Of a stretch of DNA of 64,000 bases, positions 16,233 through 25,298 are shown in pieces. The notes beneath the pieces are model-generated. The model saw only the letters and a program-made list of their open reading frames with translations. It did no database searches and was not told where the DNA came from. The number at the start of each line of letters is the position of its first letter. Within the stretch, counting starts at the first letter, position 1. The translations under genes and the position numbers were made by a program. The stretch comes from Acididesulfobacillus acetoxydans (lineage in GTDB: Bacteria; Bacillota; Desulfitobacteriia; Desulfitobacteriales; Desulfitobacteriaceae): NCBI RefSeq assembly GCF_902729405.1, contig NZ_LR746496.1:1178001-1242000 (forward strand), written 5' to 3'.

Positions 16233-17402
16233 ATGAAGAAGGTAACCGTGCTGGGCGGGGGGATAGCCGGGGTCGAAGCGGCGATTCACTTAAGAAAGAA
16301 AAACTTCGAAGTGACCGTGATTTCTAATCGAGATTATGTTTATATTTACCCGATTTCCATCTGGGTGCCCACTGGAGAAAAGACTCTCCAAGATGTCAGT
16401 GTGCCGCTGGCGAAACTGGCGGGGAAACATGGTTTCCGGGTGATTGTGGATGAAGTGGTAAGTATAAGGGCCGCGGAAGGGACCGTTGTCCTCAAAACTT
16501 GGGGAGATTACAGAGAATTCGATTATTTGGTGGTTGCGCTCGGTGCGAGCAAACTCAAACCACAGGGGGCGGCACACACCTTGTCCATTTGCGGCGAGCC
16601 CGGGGAAGCGGCCATGCTCCATGAACGTTTGGAAACGTTGGTTCAGCGCGGACAGGGCCAAATTGCCATCGGGTTCGGCGGCAATCCCCAAGATCAATCT
16701 GCTGTTCGGGGTGGTCCGGCTTTTGAAGTCATGTTCAATATCGATCATTTTTTGCGCCGCAGAAGATTGCGCCAAAGTTTTGACCTGACGTTTTTCGCGC
16801 CGATGGAAAGTCCGGGCGCCAGAATGGGTACAAAAGCAGTGAAAAAAATGGGGCAGATGTTCGAGACACTGGGCATCAGTACGCGTTTTGGCCGGAAAAT
16901 TGTGCGGTTTGAGCCCGATGGGGTCGTCTTTGAAGATGGCTCCGTCCTGGCAAGTGACTTGACGATGTTCATCCCGGCAGGGGCGGGTCAGAAAGTTCTC
17001 CGGGATTCGGGTCTTCCTTTATCAACAGCTGGATTTATTGAAATCGACGACTATTGTCAAGTCCCGGGTTTTGACCACATCTACGCGATAGGTGACTCAG
17101 CCGCTATGAGGGGACCCGAATGGAAGGCTAAACAGGGTCACCTGGCCGAAGTGATGGCTCGCAATGTTGCCCACAATATCGCGGTCCGCGAGTCGGGCGG
17201 GCAAAATTTCCTGGGCTATGAGGAGCATGTCGGCATCCTATGCGTCATGGACAGCGGCAACGGGGCCGCCTATGTCGAGCGTGATGCCCGGCACGAGAAG
17301 ATGATTCTCATGCCGTTCTTCGGGCATTGGCTTAAAAAGAGCTGGGGCGTGTATTATAAGCTCTCCAAGATGGATAAGATTCCCCGCTTGCCCGGTATGT
17401 AG
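16233..17402 (+). CDS. FAD-dependent oxidoreductase, sulfide:quinone oxidoreductase-like
   Basis: The 389-residue protein starts with the FAD-binding VTVLGGGIAGVEAAIHL and has the second nucleotide-type signature YAIGDSAAM near residue 290, both typical of SQR and type II NADH dehydrogenases. The C terminus is amphipathic with aromatic residues (HWLKKSWGVYYKLSKM), as in monotopic membrane SQRs. Cysteines lie at SICGE, DYCQV and GILCVM; the last two are near the positions of the SQR redox pair, but the match is not certain. AGAGAG precedes the ATG. In a sulfur-reducing cell it could return sulfide electrons to quinone or act on polysulfide. Confidence 0.78.
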   Translation: MKKVTVLGGGIAGVEAAIHLRKKNFEVTVISNRDYVYIYPISIWVPTGEKTLQDVSVPLAKLAGKHGFRVIVDEVVSIRAAEGTVVLKTWGDYREFDYLVVALGASKLKPQGAAHTLSICGEPGEAAMLHERLETLVQRGQGQIAIGFGGNPQDQSAVRGGPAFEVMFNIDHFLRRRRLRQSFDLTFFAPMESPGARMGTKAVKKMGQMFETLGISTRFGRKIVRFEPDGVVFEDGSVLASDLTMFIPAGAGQKVLRDSGLPLSTAGFIEIDDYCQVPGFDHIYAIGDSAAMRGPEWKAKQGHLAEVMARNVAHNIAVRESGGQNFLGYEEHVGILCVMDSGNGAAYVERDARHEKMILMPFFGHWLKKSWGVYYKLSKMDKIPRLPGM

Positions 17403-17456
17403 ATGGAAGTTTGGCGGCAAGTATATGAAGAGGATATAAAGATGCAAAGGGGAAGC

Positions 17457-17494
17457 GGCAGAAATCCCCGGGATATATCCCGGGGATTTCTGCC
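17457..17494. terminator. Perfect 38-base palindrome, bidirectional terminator
   Basis: The arms 17457-17475 and 17476-17494 are exact reverse complements over 19 bases each (GGCAGAAATCCCCGGGATA and its complement). It sits between two convergent genes. There is no long T run, but the stem is very stable. Confidence 0.7.
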
Positions 17495-17530
17495 AAGCGG
17501 GTTGAGTGTAAACGGGTTCACCGGCGGCAC

Positions 17531-18517
17531 TTAGTGTATGACGATTTTTCCGTACATCCCCTTTTCCGCATGGCCGGGGAACTGGCAGATATAGTAAAAA
17601 GTGCCTGCTTGTTTTGCGTTGAAAGAGGTCGTAACAGCCGGATACTTAGCAGCCGTGGCCGGCGGCAGCGGCTGAATAAAGGCACCGGGGTAAATGCCTC
17701 CCTGCATCATGGACATATAGGCGTAGGGAGGAGTAGCCGTGGTGATTTCAACGCCGTGGGGCATGCCTGAATCTTGGTTGATAAATTCCAAGGTCACATT
17801 GGCTCCTTCGGGGATGTTTAAAGTTGGGTTGATCAAGCCGTCGATGACGAACTTCCCGTCGGCATTTTGCGGTCCGCCCAGCATAACGATCTTCACACTG
17901 GAGCCGGCATAGGTTATCGTATTTGCGCTCTTGTCGACAGTTGCGTTGACTAAAGAGGCTTTGATATCATTGGTTGCGTCGGTTTGATCCGTGAAAGCCG
18001 AGCTGTAATTGGCGCCGTGAAATAAACCTCCCATCATGCCGTAACCCCAAGAACCGTCGGCGGAACCGGAAGCGCGGTATCCGCCCATCATGCCGTAGCC
18101 CCAGGAACCATTGGCGGAACCATATCCCCCCATCATGCCCGGACCGTAGGGATACTGATTGCCGGCCGAGGGAACAGATGGGGGAGTGGGTGCCACGCCG
18201 GAATTTTCTGGGACCGGGGGAGTTGATTTTCCTGGGGGCAAGGCAGCGGCCGATGAAGGGGATTGAGTGACAGCGGTGGACTGAGCGGCTGCAGCCGCGG
18301 CGGTCGGGGTGTCGGCCCCCGCAGCCACTGCGGGAACGATGCTCCGGGAAGCACCGCCTGACGAGGAGTAACGCGACGTAGCCGCCGAAGCAGGTGTAAA
18401 GCTGGAAGTGTGAAGGCCGCTTGGCCCGGCAGTATGTCCTGAAGTAAGTGCCGCGGCGGTTCCCGAGACCGCCAGAATTCCGGCCAGAGACAAGCCCGCG
18501 ATCCAAATTTTTTTCAT
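17531..18517 (-). CDS. Rusticyanin/sulfocyanin-like blue copper protein
   Basis: The secreted 328-residue protein has an N-terminal signal (MKKIWIAGLSLAGILAVSG). A long Ser/Ala/Pro-rich linker is followed by two near-repeats of GSWGYGMMGG, then a C-terminal cupredoxin domain of about 150 residues. Type 1 copper ligands are clear: His in MPHGVEI, then Cys-QFPG-His-AEKG-Met, the same Cys-x4-His-x4-Met spacing as rusticyanin. It would shuttle electrons at high potential outside the cell. Start ATG 18517 is chosen for AGGAGG eleven bases before; an upstream start at 18598 lacks one. Such a protein is unexpected in an anaerobic sulfur reducer. Confidence 0.88.
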   Translation of the reverse strand: MKKIWIAGLSLAGILAVSGTAAALTSGHTAGPSGLHTSSFTPASAATSRYSSSGGASRSIVPAVAAGADTPTAAAAAAQSTAVTQSPSSAAALPPGKSTPPVPENSGVAPTPPSVPSAGNQYPYGPGMMGGYGSANGSWGYGMMGGYRASGSADGSWGYGMMGGLFHGANYSSAFTDQTDATNDIKASLVNATVDKSANTITYAGSSVKIVMLGGPQNADGKFVIDGLINPTLNIPEGANVTLEFINQDSGMPHGVEITTATPPYAYMSMMQGGIYPGAFIQPLPPATAAKYPAVTTSFNAKQAGTFYYICQFPGHAEKGMYGKIVIH

Positions 18518-18678
18518 GATAATCATTTCCTCCTTCTGCCCATTCGGACTCTTGCCTATGCCTGTAGTTAAAGACGTACAGGTTTCGGCGTTCTTCATGG
18601 CTAAAGTATAAATTGGACTTACGATAGGGGCATGAAAGAGTTGTGAATTTGTCGTGAAGGGTCATCACCGAGTCATGT

Positions 18679-19590
18679 CTAAAGCCCCCGCCAGTCTTCG
18701 GGTCTCAAAAGATGGCTTTGGGCTTGGCCGATAATCCGGGCTAAAGTTTGCAGCAATTGCTGTTTTTCCTGAGGAAGATGAGCCTTGAGGGATAGATAAT
18801 TTGAGGCATGATTGCTGCGAAAAAGACAATCTGTAACTTCCAGAGGCTCGATCATTTCATAGAGCTCATGGAGGGTTTCCCAGGCAGTCAGTTGCTTAAA
18901 CTCCCCGCTTTTTACCCGGCGGTAGAGGGGAGCCCCAGGTTCCGGCATAAGGGTTAAGGCTCCAAGATAGTGCGGATCAATAGCACTGAGGATTTGGGCC
19001 GTGCCGAGGGCATGTTCCCGGGAAAGTTCTTTTCCCCCCAAACCCAAGATCACCGTGCAGGATAGTTTGAGGCCGGCGGCGACAATTCGTTGTCCGGCCA
19101 GAGCCATTTCCTGGAGTGTGACTCCTTTTTTCACCTGTCGCAGTATGACGGGGCTTCCGCTTTCAACGCCAAGATAAACGATGCCTAAACCCCCCCTCTT
19201 AAGCGCGTCAAGTTCTTGCGGGGATTTGGCCAAGATATCTTTGGGCCCGCCGTAGATTCCCACACGTTTCAAACGCGGAAATTTCCGATAAAGTTGACCA
19301 AGGATGGAAAGCTGGAGTTCCGTATCCAAGGTCAAAGCATCTCCGTCCGCCAAGAAGATCCGATCGGCCAAAGGGTACTGCGCCTGCCCCATTTCAATCA
19401 GGCGGCGGATTTCTTCTTCAGATTTGATGCGAAAAGATTTTCCCTTATACATACCGCAGAATGTGCACTGATTATGGCGGCAGCCTACCGTGACTTGCAG
19501 GATAAGGCTGGAAGCTTCGCTGGGCGGACGGTAAATAACTCCTTCATAGAATGAATCCTTGAATGAATCGTTCTGCGCTTTCTGACTCAT
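18679..19590 (-). CDS. Radical SAM protein (Elp3/B12-independent YhcC-like group)
   Basis: A 303-residue protein with the cluster motif VGCRHNQCTFC (Cys-x4-Cys-x2-Cys), followed by the family phrase MYKGKSF. The glycine-rich and GVESGS elements of a radical SAM barrel come next. Members of this group are widespread in anaerobes with mostly unknown substrates. Start 19590 (MSQKAQNDSF) has GAGAGGAG upstream; the longer open frame to 19752 has no such signal. It stands alone. Confidence 0.85.
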   Translation of the reverse strand: MSQKAQNDSFKDSFYEGVIYRPPSEASSLILQVTVGCRHNQCTFCGMYKGKSFRIKSEEEIRRLIEMGQAQYPLADRIFLADGDALTLDTELQLSILGQLYRKFPRLKRVGIYGGPKDILAKSPQELDALKRGGLGIVYLGVESGSPVILRQVKKGVTLQEMALAGQRIVAAGLKLSCTVILGLGGKELSREHALGTAQILSAIDPHYLGALTLMPEPGAPLYRRVKSGEFKQLTAWETLHELYEMIEPLEVTDCLFRSNHASNYLSLKAHLPQEKQQLLQTLARIIGQAQSHLLRPEDWRGL

Positions 19591-19849
19591 GGAGTTTCTC
19601 CTCTCAATTTTTGCGCCAGTGTGTTTTCCCGTACCTGCCCGGATGGGCAGCCGGGCAGGCGGCGGCCCGCAGGCCGGACATATCAATGCTTGGGTTCTTT
19701 GGTGGTCTGCGGGCAATTTTTCCGGGATTTTGGTGGACTTTTTTGCCGGCACGGAGAAGGCGGTTCATAACTTTGAAGGGCTGGGCATGCGCCTGGGCAG
19801 GTCATCGAGCCGGAAGACTTTGAGGCCGTCGCTCAAGCGTGTATCCGGC

Positions 19850-20218
19850 TCAGACCAGGCCTCCCTGGCCGTGAACAAGGTCACGGGCCTGTTCAAACAG
19901 GTCTTCGTCGAGGACGGCGGCAAGAACTATATTTCTGCCGCTGCTCGTATCCGCTCCCCCATCGCTCATGCCGCTGGCTCCCACATCGGCGGAGGCCAAC
20001 ACGCCGGCTTCATGGCTGGTTATCGTTCCCAAGGTCATTTCTGCCTGACTGTTGATGTTTCCGGTCAAGGGGTTCATGAGCTCATCCGCGCTTCCTCCCG
20101 GAAAGGCGCTGAAACGGTCGACCCGCACATCCGTTATCCCCAGGCTTTTGAGTTGGTCGGCTGCCCGCTCCGCCTGATGGGGTGTTTTGAAATAAGCCAA
20201 GATACTCCGCTCACTCAT
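19850..20218 (-). CDS. YflT-like general stress domain protein
   Basis: A 122-residue protein beginning MSERSILAYFKTPHQAERAADQLKSLG, which resembles the heat-induced stress/YflT (DUF1269-like) fold: a ferredoxin-like beta-alpha unit. A Gly/Ser-rich middle and an ELVHGQGG-type end follow. The ribosome site is weak. The function of the family is not established. No operon partner. Confidence 0.55.
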   Translation of the reverse strand: MSERSILAYFKTPHQAERAADQLKSLGITDVRVDRFSAFPGGSADELMNPLTGNINSQAEMTLGTITSHEAGVLASADVGASGMSDGGADTSSGRNIVLAAVLDEDLFEQARDLVHGQGGLV

Positions 20219-20616
20219 CTTACGATCCTGGTTTCTAAACCTGCCACCAACTGCAAGCAGGCCTTTCACCCGTCCGACAAACGGTCGGCAGTGTCACGGG
20301 ATTCAAGGGTCGGACCATAGGTTCTAGTCCATGTTCCGGATGGTTCCCATGACGTTTCTCCGCTGAACCTGCCGGGAAACCAGGCTTTTCACCTTCCTTC
20401 CTGCTGCTCTTTTGGCCGAAGTGCCGTGGCCAGATTTAGCTTGGGAGGGAAAAGAAGATTCTATACGGGGCGGCACTATTCACGCCAGTCTGGCCAACAG
20501 TTTTTACTGTCACTATGAGAAAGGCACGAACTCCCGTGGTTCAGATTATCCTGCGGAGCGCTTCCACAGGAAAAAGACGGTTTCTCCGGGCTTTAAACTC
20601 GGGGTTTGACCGGGGT
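20219..20616. other. Spacer between two leftward genes
   Basis: I see no convincing gene, terminator or promoter here. The composition is less GC-biased than the flanks. Confidence 0.4.
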
Positions 20617-21627
20617 TCAGATTTTGGCGCGGATGTTCTCCGGCGGCAGGAAAGAATAGAAGTCGCCGAGGAGCAGTTGGAGGGAATTAATGTCACTGGT
20701 CCAGTCAAAAACAGTGAAACGACCGGTCAGGCGGGCGTTCAACCAATAGCCCGGTTGCTTCTCCGGCGCGGGGAAGAGGGCCAGATTGAAACTGGGCAGG
20801 TTGAGTGAATCATAGAAGCGAAAGACCCTTTGCAGGCCCCGAGCCAAATAATGGATGTCTTCAGGTGCGAGATCCCGCAAGGTTGATTTTCCCTCGAATA
20901 CCAGGGTGAGGTCCCCCAGGCCGCGCGGAGCGAAAGACGCCAGCCAGTGAAGGGATCCTTCTTGCCAGAGGTAGCGGTCTCCTTTTACTTTTTCCTGGTC
21001 GATGAGGTTTTCCCAGGCGTTGTTGCCCGTCTCCAGGTAATAAGAGTGTGAACGCTCCATTGACAGTTTATGCCTGTTGCTGGGTTCCGGTCCGGCCAGA
21101 GCCTGAAGATGAGGATGGATGACAGACCCTCCGGCAAAGGGCATGTAGTTCCAGCCAATGGTCGAGTAGCGGGCATTCGCGGAGTCGTAGGCTTGAGCCT
21201 GCTCCAGAAAAGCGAGAGCGGCGCTGAATCCGTCTTCCATTACCCCCGCGGGGAATTGAGCCAGAGGCAGGTAGTGCTCTCGGCACATGATGACGACACC
21301 GGAATAGGGGGCATAAGGCGAAAGGTTCGGTATTACGGTGGCTCCGCCATGGGTAAGTCGCCCCGTGGGAATCATGGCTTCCGGGAATAGGGGGGTAGCT
21401 TTTTTGAGCGCGTCCGGACAAAAAGGACAGCCTTTTTCTTGGGTCAAGGTTGCCAGAGGAGCCCAATCCCGGCGTTGGAGCCGAAAATTGTGCAGGGGGA
21501 AGATGCGTGTCAGTTCTTCGGTGATGGGGTCGAAGCGGATTTCAAACTCCGCTTTGCTTGTCTGAAAATCGCGGCGAGGGTCCCGGAAAACGGATTGGCG
21601 CGTTTCCCGCTGAAATGCCAGGCTCAT
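20617..21627 (-). CDS. GalT-like HIT-superfamily nucleotidyltransferase/phosphorylase
   Basis: A 336-residue protein with a CPFCPD zinc-type motif near residue 68 and an H-P-H-L-Q active-site motif near residue 175, the arrangement of galactose-1-phosphate uridylyltransferase (usual HPHGQ) and related ADP/ATP-sugar phosphorylases. The Gly-to-Leu change and the lack of other Leloir genes argue for another nucleotide sugar. ATG 21627 lies eight bases after AAGGAG. Single gene, leftward. Confidence 0.75.
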   Translation of the reverse strand: MSLAFQRETRQSVFRDPRRDFQTSKAEFEIRFDPITEELTRIFPLHNFRLQRRDWAPLATLTQEKGCPFCPDALKKATPLFPEAMIPTGRLTHGGATVIPNLSPYAPYSGVVIMCREHYLPLAQFPAGVMEDGFSAALAFLEQAQAYDSANARYSTIGWNYMPFAGGSVIHPHLQALAGPEPSNRHKLSMERSHSYYLETGNNAWENLIDQEKVKGDRYLWQEGSLHWLASFAPRGLGDLTLVFEGKSTLRDLAPEDIHYLARGLQRVFRFYDSLNLPSFNLALFPAPEKQPGYWLNARLTGRFTVFDWTSDINSLQLLLGDFYSFLPPENIRAKI

Positions 21628-22230
21628 GGGTTTCACTCCTTATCTTGATCTCTTCTTTGGTCCATTCTGCTTTGGCAAAGAGTTTTGCATAGGGATCCCA
21701 AAGCAAATTTGTTGGCAGTGGGTACAGGCGGGGAGTCCCGGATGCGCAAAATATCTTGCGTTATGGCACCCAGCCTCCAAAACGCCCAAGCGGGGTCCGG
21801 AAGGCATGAGGAGTGTCCGAAAACATTGTCGGTTGGCCCGCCGCCCGCCTGAATAGGGAGGCTGGCAAAAGATGCCTGTCCCCGGCGCGAAATTTATGTT
21901 AAAATTGAATCTTGATAATGGGGAAGAGGCCTTTGTGGCACATAGATTGCACCGAAAAAAGTCCAGACGCGTGGCGCGGTGCCTTTCCGACACCCGGTTT
22001 CAAGGGATTGCGCTTAGGCTCTGACCTATTGACCCCAAAGTCCCTCGCCCAGGCGGAACGGAAGACACAGGGTGTCTTTCTTCGAGAAGGAGGTGATGAG
22101 ACCGAAGTTGTCAAAATTGCAGAAATCTTGAAAGCAACTGACCCGCTAAAACATGCACAAAGTGAACTCGTTCAACTAAAGATGAATGGCAGTCCAGGGG
22201 AAATAATAGCTTGAGGAAGGTGGTCACATC
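21628..22230. other. 603-base divergent intergenic region
   Basis: It must hold the promoters of the GalT-like and permease genes; no strong pair of hexamers stands out. It contains one transposon-end relic on the minus strand (22161-22190). An open frame at 21912-22214 runs through the relic and is not called. Confidence 0.5.
22161..22190 (-). mobile_element. IS200/IS605-type right-end relic, copy D
   Basis: On the minus strand it reads CATCTTTAGTTGAACGAG then TTCACT, the same terminal 25 bases as copies B and C. Only the last hairpin remains. It faces away from the permease gene, opposite to copy C. Confidence 0.6.
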
Positions 22231-23805
22231 ATGAAACCGGTTGGACTGAAACGGGACCTCTCTTTATTGGATCTTACTTTCGTCGGTGTCGGAGGCATCA
22301 TTGGCTCGGGCTGGCTGTTGGCCTCCCAAGTCGCCGCGTCCGTCGCCGGGCCCTCAGCCATCGTGTCCTGGCTCATCGGTGGTATCGCCATTATCTTGGT
22401 CGCTCTGGTCTATGCCGAATTAGCCGGGGCCCTTCCGGAAGCGGGAGGAACCGTCCGTTACCCCCAGTATTCCCACGGCAGTTTGGTCAGCTTTATCATT
22501 GGCTGGGGCGGTTGGCTGAGTTGGGTGGCCACTCCGCCGGCGGAGGCCGAAGCCATTACCCAATATGCCAACAATTTTGCCCACATCCTTTACAACGATA
22601 AAACCGGGCTTTTGACTCTGAGCGGTCTTATCGTTTCCATTCTCTTGACGGTGCTTTTCTTTGTCCTTAACTATTTCGGGGTAAAACTTTTTGCCAAGGT
22701 CAACACCACGGTTACCTGGATCAAGTTTGTCATTCCCGTGGCTACGGCTATCTTGATCATGGTTTTCGGCTTTCACGGCGGAAATTTTGTCGCCCATGGC
22801 GGCTTTTTCCCCGACGGCTTTTCCGCCACCCTAATGGCCATAGGAAGTTCCGGGATTATCTTTTCCCTGCAGGGTTTCCGCCAAGCCGTCGAATTGGCCG
22901 GCGAAGCGCGCAACCCGAAACGGGACCTTCCTTTGGCCGTCATCTTGACGGTACTTATCTGTGTCGCTATCTATGTCTTGTTGGAGATTGCTTTTGTCGG
23001 GGCGCTTTCTCCGGCCATGTTGGCCAAAGGCTGGCATTCACTGAATCTGGACGCCCCCTTTGCCGAACTGGCGGTAGCCGTCAACCTGGGCTGGCTGGCG
23101 ATCATTTTACAAGCGGATGCCATGGTTTCCCCGGCAGGCACGGGTTTGGTTTACACAGCCTCGACAGCCCGGGGTCTTTTGGCCATGGCTGAGAACGGTT
23201 ATCTGCCTAAGGCCTTTCTCAAGCTCCATCCGAAATGGAGGGTGCCGATCAATGCCCTCATCTTCAACATGATTATCGGTATCTTAACTTTACTGCCATT
23301 TTCCTCCTGGAGCAAGATTATATCATTTGTTTCGGTTACCGGCGTAATTAGCTACCTCCTGGGTCCGGTGGCAGCCAGCGTGCTGCGGCGGACGGCCCCG
23401 GAAATTGAGCGCCCGGTGAAGATAGGGGGTCTGTCCGTCGTATCTCCCCTGGCGTTTATTGTGGCTGGCCTTATCGTCTACTGGACCGGATGGCCCAATA
23501 CCGGCTATGCACTGGGAGCGGTTGTGGTCGGCCTCTTGATCTATTTTTATTACTACAGCAAAGGTAACTTCCGGGCCCGCCATCTCCGTGCCGGGCTCTG
23601 GCTGGCAGTTTATCTTCTGTTCATTATCGTCTGGTCGTATGTGGGCAGCAAGTCTTTTGGCGGCAAGAACTGGGTCGGGGCCCCTTGGGATACGATCATT
23701 TTTGCCATCGTCAGTCTGGGGGCTTTTGCCTGGGGCATGCGTTCCGGCTATCGCACGGAAGAAATTGCCGAAACCAGCCGCCAAATTGCCAATGGTGAAT
23801 ATTAA
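22231..23805 (+). CDS. APC-family amino acid permease
   Basis: A 524-residue membrane protein with about twelve to fourteen helices. The N-terminal VGVGGIIGSGWLLAS is the APC signature of helix 1, where the unwound Gly-rich region binds the substrate amine. The substrate cannot be read, but the sequence resembles the amino acid/polyamine transporters near YhfM/AspP-like proteins. GAGGAAGGTGG precedes ATG 22231. It is bracketed by two inverted transposon-end relics (22161-22190 and 23925-23956), so it may have travelled as cargo. A terminator follows. Confidence 0.9.
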   Translation: MKPVGLKRDLSLLDLTFVGVGGIIGSGWLLASQVAASVAGPSAIVSWLIGGIAIILVALVYAELAGALPEAGGTVRYPQYSHGSLVSFIIGWGGWLSWVATPPAEAEAITQYANNFAHILYNDKTGLLTLSGLIVSILLTVLFFVLNYFGVKLFAKVNTTVTWIKFVIPVATAILIMVFGFHGGNFVAHGGFFPDGFSATLMAIGSSGIIFSLQGFRQAVELAGEARNPKRDLPLAVILTVLICVAIYVLLEIAFVGALSPAMLAKGWHSLNLDAPFAELAVAVNLGWLAIILQADAMVSPAGTGLVYTASTARGLLAMAENGYLPKAFLKLHPKWRVPINALIFNMIIGILTLLPFSSWSKIISFVSVTGVISYLLGPVAASVLRRTAPEIERPVKIGGLSVVSPLAFIVAGLIVYWTGWPNTGYALGAVVVGLLIYFYYYSKGNFRARHLRAGLWLAVYLLFIIVWSYVGSKSFGGKNWVGAPWDTIIFAIVSLGAFAWGMRSGYRTEEIAETSRQIANGEY

Positions 23806-23842
23806 AGGCTTTTGAGGAAAAGAAGCAGCGGCATCAGAGGAA

Positions 23843-23880
23843 GGGGCTGGCTCCCGTGTTGGGAAGCCAGCCCCTTGGCC
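23843..23880 (+). terminator. Terminator after APC permease
   Basis: GGGGCTGGCT (23843-23852) pairs with AGCCAGCCCC (23865-23874), followed by TTGGCCTTTT. Confidence 0.75.
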
Positions 23881-23924
23881 TTTTGACTCGGTATTGTTCA
23901 TCTTATTGTCCGCGAGTGCCGCTG

Positions 23925-23956
23925 TCCATTTTCATCTTTAGTTGAACGAGTTCACT
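23925..23956 (+). mobile_element. IS200/IS605-type right-end relic, copy C
   Basis: CATCTTTAGTTGAACGAG followed by TTCACTG matches the terminal hairpin and end of copies A and B. The upstream hairpins are missing. Confidence 0.6.
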
Positions 23957-24036
23957 GGGCTCGGTTTCTTTAGCTGTTGACAGCGGATGGACCTTGGGCC
24001 GGTGTCGCGGATATACTTGGGGTTGACGTTCCGAAG

Positions 24037-24090
24037 TTAACACAGGCTTTACATCGGCTTAACAGTTCGTTGACATTTTTCCTCTAGAAT
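24037..24090 (+). promoter_or_regulatory. Pho box (PhoP-binding repeats) and pstS promoter
   Basis: Four hexamers TTAACA, TTTACA, TTAACA and TTGACA start at 24037, 24048, 24059 and 24070, each separated by exactly five bases. This is the Gram-positive PhoP box (TT[A/C/T]ACA with about 5-base gaps). The -10 TAGAAT (24085-24090) lies 20 bases after the third repeat. Phosphate-starvation control of pstS follows from the known family. Confidence 0.85.
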
Positions 24091-24127
24091 TTGGTGGTGA
24101 AGGATTTTGAAAGGGGAAATTAAGACA

Positions 24128-24997
24128 ATGGTTAGCAAGAAGTCCAAGATTGCCCTTCTGAGTGTGGCTCTGGCGGCAGCCCTAGCTCTGAGCGGATGTG
24201 GTCAAAGCGGGGCGGCGGGTCAAGCCGGCGGCGGGTCTGCGGCGGGCGGGAAAAAGACGGTGAACACAGCCGGCTCGACAGCACTGGAGCCGTTGGTCAA
24301 GATTGCCGCGGATGAATTTATGCAGAAAAACAGCGGGGTTCAGGTTACAGTGAGCGGGGGTGGCTCTTTTACCGGTCTCAACAATGTGGCGAGCGGCGCT
24401 ATCGATATTGGCAACTCCGATGTCTTCGTGACTCCGGAGTTGAAAGGGAAGGATCTGGTGGACCACCAAGTGGCCGTCGCCCCGTTCCTCATCATTGTCA
24501 ACAACGACGTTCCGGTTGACAATCTCAGCCAAGCTCAATTGCAAGACATCTTCACCGGCAAGGTAACTAATTGGCGACAGGTTGGGGGCAAGAACGAGAA
24601 AATCTCCATTATCGGGCGGGCCAAGTCGTCTGGATCCCGCGCCACGATCAGCAAGGTTGTTCTGGACGGAAAAGATTTTACCCCTGCGGCGGCTTCCCAG
24701 GATTCTACCGGAAATTTGATTGAGAGTGTCGCGCAAACTCCTGGAGCTATCGGCTACATTGATGCGGCCTACCTGACCGGTAAAGTGAAAGCCCTCAAAT
24801 ACAACGGTGTCGCCTACAGTGCCTCAACCGTGGAGAACGGGCAGTATCCGATCTATGCGTTTGAGCATATGTATACAAAAGGTGAACCCACCGGGAATGT
24901 CAAAGCTTTTCTTGACTATATGATGAGCTCCGATTTCCAGAACCGCAATGTGGCGAAGGCAGGTTTTTTGCCAATCAGCGCGATGAAGAAGAAGTAA
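24128..24997 (+). CDS. pstS: Phosphate-binding lipoprotein PstS
   Basis: A 289-residue lipoprotein (signal with lipobox LSGC) followed by a linker and a periplasmic-binding fold. Phosphate-site elements are visible: AGSTALEPL near the start, GGGSFTGL, and GRAKSSGSRATI, all standard for PstS. ATG 24128 is preferred, behind GAAAGGGGAAA. No pstC, pstA or pstB follows, so it is either a solo binding protein or is used with a transporter elsewhere. The Pho box upstream shows phosphate control. Two terminators follow. Confidence 0.93.
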   Translation: MVSKKSKIALLSVALAAALALSGCGQSGAAGQAGGGSAAGGKKTVNTAGSTALEPLVKIAADEFMQKNSGVQVTVSGGGSFTGLNNVASGAIDIGNSDVFVTPELKGKDLVDHQVAVAPFLIIVNNDVPVDNLSQAQLQDIFTGKVTNWRQVGGKNEKISIIGRAKSSGSRATISKVVLDGKDFTPAAASQDSTGNLIESVAQTPGAIGYIDAAYLTGKVKALKYNGVAYSASTVENGQYPIYAFEHMYTKGEPTGNVKAFLDYMMSSDFQNRNVAKAGFLPISAMKKK

Positions 24998-25130
24998 AAA
25001 AGTTTTCACAAAAACTTTGCATTACTTTTACGCCTTGTTCACTTTTTCTTAAGATAAGTGTGGTAAAGTAAAACATGTTCTCCCCCTGTTTCACATATAG
25101 AGGAGTTTGAACTGCTCCTCCTGGTTTTGA

Positions 25131-25158
25131 GGCACCGGCTTGCGGTGCCGTTTTCTTT
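25131..25158 (+). terminator. Terminator after pstS, first hairpin
   Basis: GGCACCG (25131-25137) pairs with CGGTGCC (25143-25149), then GTTTTCTTT. A weaker hairpin GAGGAG/CTCCTC precedes it at 25100-25120. Confidence 0.75.
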
Positions 25159-25179
25159 GCTTTGGCGTCACAAGACAAA

Positions 25180-25209
25180 GACATCGCTCATCGCGGGCGA
25201 TGTCTTTTT
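25180..25209 (+). terminator. Strong terminator, second hairpin
   Basis: GACATCGC (25180-25187) pairs with GCGATGTC (25197-25204), followed by TTTTT. Confidence 0.8.
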
Positions 25210-25298
25210 GATGAGTGAAAATGTATTTTAAGGCACGTTCTGTTGGTCGTTAGTTCTGTTAATCGTTCGTTCTATTGGCCGTTAGTTGAGGTGTGTAT

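Noticed and set aside
21912-22214. 100-residue open frame before the permease
   Set aside because: It crosses the transposon-end relic and has no family; coding is unlikely.
24070-24090. Ordinary sigma-A promoter TTGACA-TAGAAT for pstS
   Set aside because: Only nine bases separate the hexamers; TTGACA is better read as the fourth Pho-box repeat.
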